Positions 61,701-64,000 of a DNA stretch of 64,000 bases are shown here, piece by piece. The DNA is taken from assembly GCA_949357655.1 (NCBI GenBank), contig CASHTG010000012.1, forward strand, positions 2,232,001 to 2,296,000, given 5' to 3'. The position numbers were made by a program, and so were the translations under genes. The stretch is from Parascedosporium putredinis. Taxonomy: Eukaryota; Ascomycota; Sordariomycetes; Microascales; Microascaceae. Each line of letters starts with the position of its first letter. Positions within the stretch are counted from its first letter, which is position 1. The notes beneath the pieces were generated by a model, which was given only the letters and a program-made list of their open reading frames with translations, had not been told where the DNA came from and made no database searches.

Positions 61701-64000
61701 GTCTGAAGCAGGCCGAGGTCGTGCAACGGGAGGTCGGTCCAGCATTTGCCCCTTCTGTGCAACGCCGACAAGGAAGAGCATCCGTTTTAGTCGATTTTCC
61801 TCCCCAAAGTTTCCCTTCTTTTTTGATTTCCCCCTTTGCTTTCTTCATTCTGCTTTCTTCATAGAGGAGGGAGATTAATACCCCAGCCCGTTCCCGGCGC
61901 GGAAGCCCGCTCAGCTAGTAATACAAGTAGCTTCGCCTGAGATCAGCCCATAGAAGGTACTTGTGGTGGGGCAAGAGGGGCCCAAAGGTTTTTCGGCGCG
62001 TCAAGAATCAAAACAAACAAACGTTGATTTTTCTTTTCTTCGTTTTCTTTTTCCTTTTTTCTTTTCTTTTTTTTTCTTTTTTCTATTTCCTTGTCTTCGC
62101 CCCCTTTCTCTTTTGCCGTCATGATGTGTTAACAGCTCCCAACCCCCACACAATGCGGGCACTTTCTCTCCTCAACTCGCGCCCTAGTGCTGTGCTCTCC
62201 TTCACTCCCCGCGTCATCTTCTTCTTGCTTTCTCCTCCCCTCGACCTTTCTCATCTACAAGTCAATGTACCCACTAGCCTCATTAGATCATCGGGAACGA
62301 GTATGGAGAACCCAATATCATTCTTCGTCTTGCAAGATTACTTGCTTATTACTTATTCATGCTTCCCTTCTCCAGGCCCCATCCCCTCGGCCTCGCTAAT
62401 CCCACCAGCCATCAAAATCCCATCTCCCGTCGAGTGGGCTCCGGACGCCCTCCTTCATGCACCCACTAAACTGCTTCGTACCAGTGTCATCCCTGTTCCT
62501 TGCCCTCGAAGTCCTTCCTCCTTCCCCCTGTCGATGCTGCCCAAAACAAGAGAACGCGAGATTTCCCTTTGTGGGCCCGCTGGCCGTTTTGGGTACCCGC
62601 TGACAAGTCGCGGGAACGCCGGACGGCACCACGGCAAGGACTGGAGGATGCACTAATCGCATTAACCTTCTCTCCCCTCTGCGGATCAGTCGCTGGCGCG
62701 CGCACCGCCCATTGCCTCTGCGATTTGCGACTTGCGACTTGCGCTGGCATCTGTACAAAGTATTAGGTATTAGTTCGTACACCAACTACATCGTAACATG
62801 GGATGAAAAGAACAAGAACAGGGCGGAAGGATGACATCCAGCCGGCCTTTCGCACTGCCAGCTTTTCTGGCTGTTTCACCCCGCGCATGTTTCTCTTGCG
62901 CAGCCCAAAGAAAAGAACAGTGACGTTCATGTTTGCTATTCTAAGCCCTTCCTTCGGGGTGATCCTCCCGCTGCAAGGTACCGTACAACCATCTCACAAT
63001 GCAAGATCCGTGACATCGCACAAGGCACAGGCAGATCTCTCCTCCGACTACTTCTCTCCCGAGGCGAAAACTTCGCCTTCGCACCGCCCTCTCGCATGCG
63101 CGCTCGGGACGCATGCACAAGCTCGAGCTCCTTCTCCCCCATTGTCTTATATATAGAACCCGTAGAACCCGTTGCACGTAATCCCTCGCTTGTGTTGGTC
63201 AGCCGGGATCCAGCCGGAAACCTTTCTTGCAAAGCCTCATGTCCTTTTTTTCCTTTTTTTTTTTTTCTTTTCCGCGCTGAGCCTTGTCGAGCCGATATTG
63301 TCTAGTTCCATGATTCAAGCATCTCAGCCGAGGAGTCTACGGCCACATGTCCCTCCCCCGAGCAAGACACCGGCGACCTCACCCGCCGCTCTCTCGGCTG
63401 TTATCGGATCTTCATCCTTCCTTCCATCCTCTAATCTTGGTCTATCCAAAAGACGAAAGCTATACAGATAGTAAACAAAACAGACTTGAGTTCAAAGTCG
63501 GTTGTACCCGTAATCAAGGGCATCATTAGCCACTCATCCTAAGCTCAAGCAAGGCAGTTGAACGCGCGCGCAGGGCCAGCCAAAATCTAAATCACAAACA
63601 GCGGGCTAAACTGGTGAATGGCGGCCGTCCCAAACGATGAGCTTCATTCCTAGACCCAAGCCAGGATGACAGGTCCCCCCTCCTCCCCCAGATTTTCCAC
63701 GTTCATTCTAGCTCGGCATGTCCGGCGCCGCTGGTTGAAAGAATGACCTGGAGAAAATGAAAGAATAAAATGAAATAAATAAAAGTACATGAAGGGGAAA
63801 GAGCAAGAGAGACGGCGCGCCATTTCGCCTATGCCTCCTCCCTATTCCGTCTTGTTATTGTCTCAGCGCCCATTTTTCCCCGCCCTCGGCGTAATAATAC
63901 GGCGGACTATCACTCCAAAATGGTTCTTTTTCTTCACCAATCGAGCCATGGAATCGAGATGGAAAAATAGTTGTATGGAGGAGACAATGGAGAGAACGCC
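58715..64000. other. WEE1 upstream region and right edge, no recognisable gene
   Basis: About 5.3 kb. The first part should hold the WEE1 promoter and includes a GT microsatellite at 58881-58906. Open frames such as 61426-61878 and 61961-62656 (plus) have no known domain. Long T/CT tracts at 62028-62115 and 63245-63272, with a TATATA at 63147-63154, resemble fungal leaders but no supported coding region follows. Confidence 0.5.
58881..58906. repeat. (GT)n microsatellite
   Basis: About 13 GT units, roughly 170 bp upstream of the WEE1 start codon. Confidence 0.9.

Overview
The window is nuclear DNA of a filamentous ascomycete (Pezizomycotina; the gene content fits Sordariomycetes, perhaps Hypocreales, but species cannot be fixed from sequence alone). 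The evidence is eukaryotic gene structure: short introns, mostly 50-110 nt, with GTAAGT/GTGAGT-type donors and AG acceptors. There are also intron-containing tRNAs and single-copy housekeeping proteins recognisable by family. I see no transposon, no AT-rich repeat-mutated tract, no CRISPR array, no virus and no biosynthetic cluster.

Layout. 0.4-14.2 kb is gene-dense: an unrecognised membrane protein (+), a carboxymuconolactone-decarboxylase-like protein (-), tRNA-Val, a DAP1/PGRMC-type heme protein (-) divergent from the FACT subunit SPT16 (+), a CDC50/LEM3 flippase subunit (-) and a peroxisomal acyl-CoA ligase (-). An MGR3-like mitochondrial TPR protein (+) lies at 16.5-18.4 kb. Next come about 11 kb without a recognisable gene, ending at a bZIP factor (+, 29.3-30.2 kb), then tRNA-Ser. 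STF2-like (+, 35.7-36.4 kb), the BCAS2/Cwf7 splicing factor (+, 39.5-40.3 kb) and the PKA regulatory subunit (-, 41.0-42.4 kb) follow. After a 6 kb gap come SAGA subunit HFI1/ADA1 (-) divergent from gamma-tubulin complex GCP3 (+), then WEE1 kinase (-, 55.3-58.7 kb). The last 5.3 kb hold no gene I can support.

Functionally this is a mix of unlinked core functions: chromatin and transcription (SPT16, HFI1, bZIP), splicing (BCAS2), cell cycle and spindle (WEE1, GCP3), cAMP signalling (PKA-R) and membrane or organelle upkeep (CDC50, DAP1, MGR3, acyl-CoA ligase). Nothing suggests a cluster.

A dominant property is sequence quality. Twelve of the fourteen protein genes need single-base corrections to read through conserved domains. 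I count 32 (28 apparent deletions, 4 insertions), mostly in short C or G runs, or about one per 620 coding bases. After correction every gene closes in frame across all introns, so I treat these as consensus errors, not pseudogenes. The most interesting biology is an AUG of the STF2-like gene split by an intron, and a 20-codon upstream ORF whose stop overlaps the bZIP start codon as ATGA.
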